In this document: piece after piece, positions 4,971 through 6,801 of the stretch
How positions within the stretch are numbered: the stretch's first letter is position 1
Layout: each line of letters begins with the position of its first letter
Assembly: GCA_017452215.1 (NCBI GenBank)
Contig: JAFTMU010000099.1
Span: 1-6,801 of the forward strand
Direction: 5' to 3'
From: Clostridia bacterium
Lineage (GTDB): Bacteria; Bacillota; Clostridia; Oscillospirales; CAG-272
Length of the DNA: 6,801 bases
Translations under genes and position numbers: made by a program
Notes under the pieces: generated by a model
Database searches by the model: none
Told to the model about the DNA's origin: nothing
What the model saw: the letters and a program-made list of their open reading frames with translations, nothing else

Positions 4971-6801
4971 GTTGGATGCTGTCCGCTTGGATGTGGGCTT
5001 GCCCTGTGAGGTGCCCCGCTTGACGGACGCAGGCTTCTTGGTGCTCCCCGAGGGAGCGGCGGCCTTGCGTTGCCACCGTTGGGAGGGGTTTTTCGTTTTG
5101 TCCCCAACCGTCGGCTTTTTACTGCCTGCTTTTTGCGTGGCAGGACGCACGAGACAATCGGGACCAAACCCGATCAGATCCTCTCTCCCCGCACGCCTGA
5201 GTGCCTCACGGACAAACTCGGCGTTTTGAGGGCGATTGTACTGCAACAGAGCCCTTTGGAGCTGCTTTTCGTGGTAGTCGGTAGCAACGTAGACAGGCTT
5301 CATGGTCAAGGGATTGATGCCCGTGTAGTACATCACCGTGGAGGCTGTTCCGGGTGTGGGATAAAAATCCTGCACTTGCTCGGGGGCGTAGCCGTTTCGT
5401 TTGAGGCAGAGTGCCAACTCGATGGCATCCTCAACAGTGGAGCCGGGGTGGCTGGACATGAGATAGGGAACGAGATATTGCTCCTTTCCCATCCTTTTCG
5501 TAATATCAAAAAACTTTTTGCGAAACGCCTGGTACACTCCGAAATTGGGTTTGCCCATGCAGGAGAGCACTCCGTCGGAGCAATGCTCGGGAGCTACCTT
5601 TAATTGCCCGCTGACGTTGTCTTTGACCAGCTTTTCAAAGAAGGCGTCGTTTTTGTCCGCCATCAGGTAGTCAAAGCGGATTCCGCTGCGGATAAAGACC
5701 TTTTTGATCCCGGGCAGCCGCTCCACCTCCTCAATGAGATGCAAATATTCCGTGTGGTCCACCTTCAAATTGGGGCAGGGCTTGGGAGCGAGACACTTGC
5801 GGCTTGCACAAACACCGTCCCTCAACTGCTTGTCGCAGGCAGGATAGCGGAAATTCGCCGTCGGTCCGCCGATATCGTGGATGTACCCCTTAAAATCGGG
5901 GAGAGCGGTGATCTTTCTTGCCTCCTCCACCACGCTTTCTATGCTGCGGGAGCGCACGGTGCGCCCTTGGTGAAAGGCGAGAGCGCAAAAGTTACAGCCG
6001 CCAAAGCAGCCACGGTTGTGGGTGACCGAGAACTTGACCTCCTCAATGCCGGGGACTCCCCCTGTTTCCTTGTACACGGGGTGATAGTCCCGCATATAGG
6101 GAAGAGCGTACACACGGTCTAATTCCCGACGCTCCAAGGGGGGCATAGGAGGATTTTGAACCAGGAGCTTTCCGTCGTATCGCTCGCAAATAATGCGCCC
6201 GTTGATGGAATCTTGATTTTTGTACTGCTCGCCAAAGGCTTCGGCATACAGCCGTTTGTCGGTCTTTAAATCGTTGTAATCGTAGGTAGCAGCCACAGGA
6301 TAATGCAGCGCATCCTCGGGCTTGCAGAGATACACCGTTCCTCTCACGTCACGGATCTTTTTGATGGGAACTCCCTTGTCCAAAAGCTCCCCTAGGCGCA
6401 AAAGGATGTTTTCCCCCATGCCGTAGGTGAGGATATCTGCGGTGCTGTCCACCAAAATGGAGCGGCGCACCTTGTTGTCCCAATAATCGTAGTGGGCAAA
6501 GCGGCGCAGGGAGGCCTCCAAGCCGCCAATGATGATCGGCACGTCACCGTAGGCCTCACGGATGCGGTTGCAATAGCCGATCACCGCTCTGTCGGGACGC
6601 TTGCCCATCACTCCCCCGGGGGAGTAATAATCAAAGGAACGCTTCTTTTTTGCGGCGGTATAATGGGCAACCATGCTGTCAAGGTTTCCCGAGGTGACCA
6701 AAAAGCCAAGACGGGGACGCCCGTATTCCATAAAAGCGTCACGGCTTTTGTAATCGGGCTGAGAAAGGATCGCAACACGAAATCCCGCTTTTTCCAGCAC
6801 T
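4956..6801 (-). CDS. ygiQ: YgiQ-family radical SAM protein (UPF0313), N-terminus cut by window edge
   Basis: Predicted radical S-adenosylmethionine protein of unknown substrate. At least 614 codons are visible. By comparison with E. coli YgiQ from memory, roughly the first 65-70 residues lie beyond the window, and the GTG at 6800 is an internal Val codon rather than a start. Counting from that codon: KRPDRA (67-72) and GGLEASLRRFAHYDYW (92-107) are family hallmarks; the radical SAM cluster motif CFGGCNFC has C265, C269 and C272 (CxxxCxxC) for the 4Fe-4S cluster; four further Cys (322, 331, 336, 342) form a compact group that could bind a metal or second cluster (inference); QVQDFYPTPGTASTVMYYTG (476-495) begins the C-terminal family domain. 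The last 55 or so residues are a Lys/Ser/Thr-rich disordered tail (SKRTASNKKRK at the end). Convergent with ytvI, with copy B between them; the stop codon is TAA at 4958-4956. Confidence 0.92.
   Translation of the reverse strand, partial: VLEKAGFRVAILSQPDYKSRDAFMEYGRPRLGFLVTSGNLDSMVAHYTAAKKKRSFDYYSPGGVMGKRPDRAVIGYCNRIREAYGDVPIIIGGLEASLRRFAHYDYWDNKVRRSILVDSTADILTYGMGENILLRLGELLDKGVPIKKIRDVRGTVYLCKPEDALHYPVAATYDYNDLKTDKRLYAEAFGEQYKNQDSINGRIICERYDGKLLVQNPPMPPLERRELDRVYALPYMRDYHPVYKETGGVPGIEEVKFSVTHNRGCFGGCNFCALAFHQGRTVRSRSIESVVEEARKITALPDFKGYIHDIGGPTANFRYPACDKQLRDGVCASRKCLAPKPCPNLKVDHTEYLHLIEEVERLPGIKKVFIRSGIRFDYLMADKNDAFFEKLVKDNVSGQLKVAPEHCSDGVLSCMGKPNFGVYQAFRKKFFDITKRMGKEQYLVPYLMSSHPGSTVEDAIELALCLKRNGYAPEQVQDFYPTPGTASTVMYYTGINPLTMKPVYVATDYHEKQLQRALLQYNRPQNAEFVREALRRAGREDLIGFGPDCLVRPATQKAGSKKPTVGDKTKNPSQRWQRKAAAPSGSTKKPASVKRGTSQGKPTSKRTASNKKRK

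Noticed and set aside
4669..5229. Plus- and minus-strand ORFs crossing repeat copy B into the radical SAM gene
   Set aside because: The reading frames are not kept in copy A, where hairpin arms change by compensatory pairs and indels shift frame. The changes fit structure, not coding.

Overview
The window looks like a chromosomal stretch from a spore-forming Clostridia-type Firmicute of moderate GC content. The basis is a YtvI-like sporulation membrane protein, strong GGAGG/AAAGGA ribosome binding sites, sigma-A-like TTGACA/TACAAT promoters and the general protein style. The genus cannot be told from this sequence. No tRNA, rRNA, CRISPR array, transposase or phage gene was found.

Layout: (1) 24-1307 (+) is a PlsC-type acyltransferase with an added zinc-ribbon and uncharacterised C-terminal region. 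(2) A bidirectional terminator at 1313-1351 separates it from a convergent orphan winged-helix regulator with a degenerate receiver domain (1504-2157, -). (3) 2158-2527 has no gene and holds a hairpin-rich repeat module, copy A, bracketed by two identical 25-bp palindromes. (4) A membrane-anchored cyclophilin-type peptidyl-prolyl isomerase (2528-3352, -) is divergent from ytvI (3493-4575, +). The two share a 140-bp intergenic region with a promoter on each strand. (5) 4576-4955 has no gene and holds copy B of the repeat, again bracketed by a matched pair of hairpins, with a good plus-strand promoter near its right end. (6) 4956-6801 (-) is a YgiQ-family radical SAM protein, cut by the right edge of the window.

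The genes look like unrelated housekeeping or sporulation functions in single-gene transcription units. Nothing suggests a shared pathway, though PPIase and YtvI both act at the membrane.

The most interesting content is non-coding. Two same-orientation copies of a module of about 330-350 bp lie 2.4 kb apart. They share a 41-bp identical block and a run of hairpins whose arms differ in sequence but keep pairing, including several compensatory base-pair changes. Each copy is bracketed by its own locus-specific pair of like hairpins. This looks like selection, or a copying mechanism, acting on folded RNA or single-stranded DNA. It is the best candidate here for an undescribed element.
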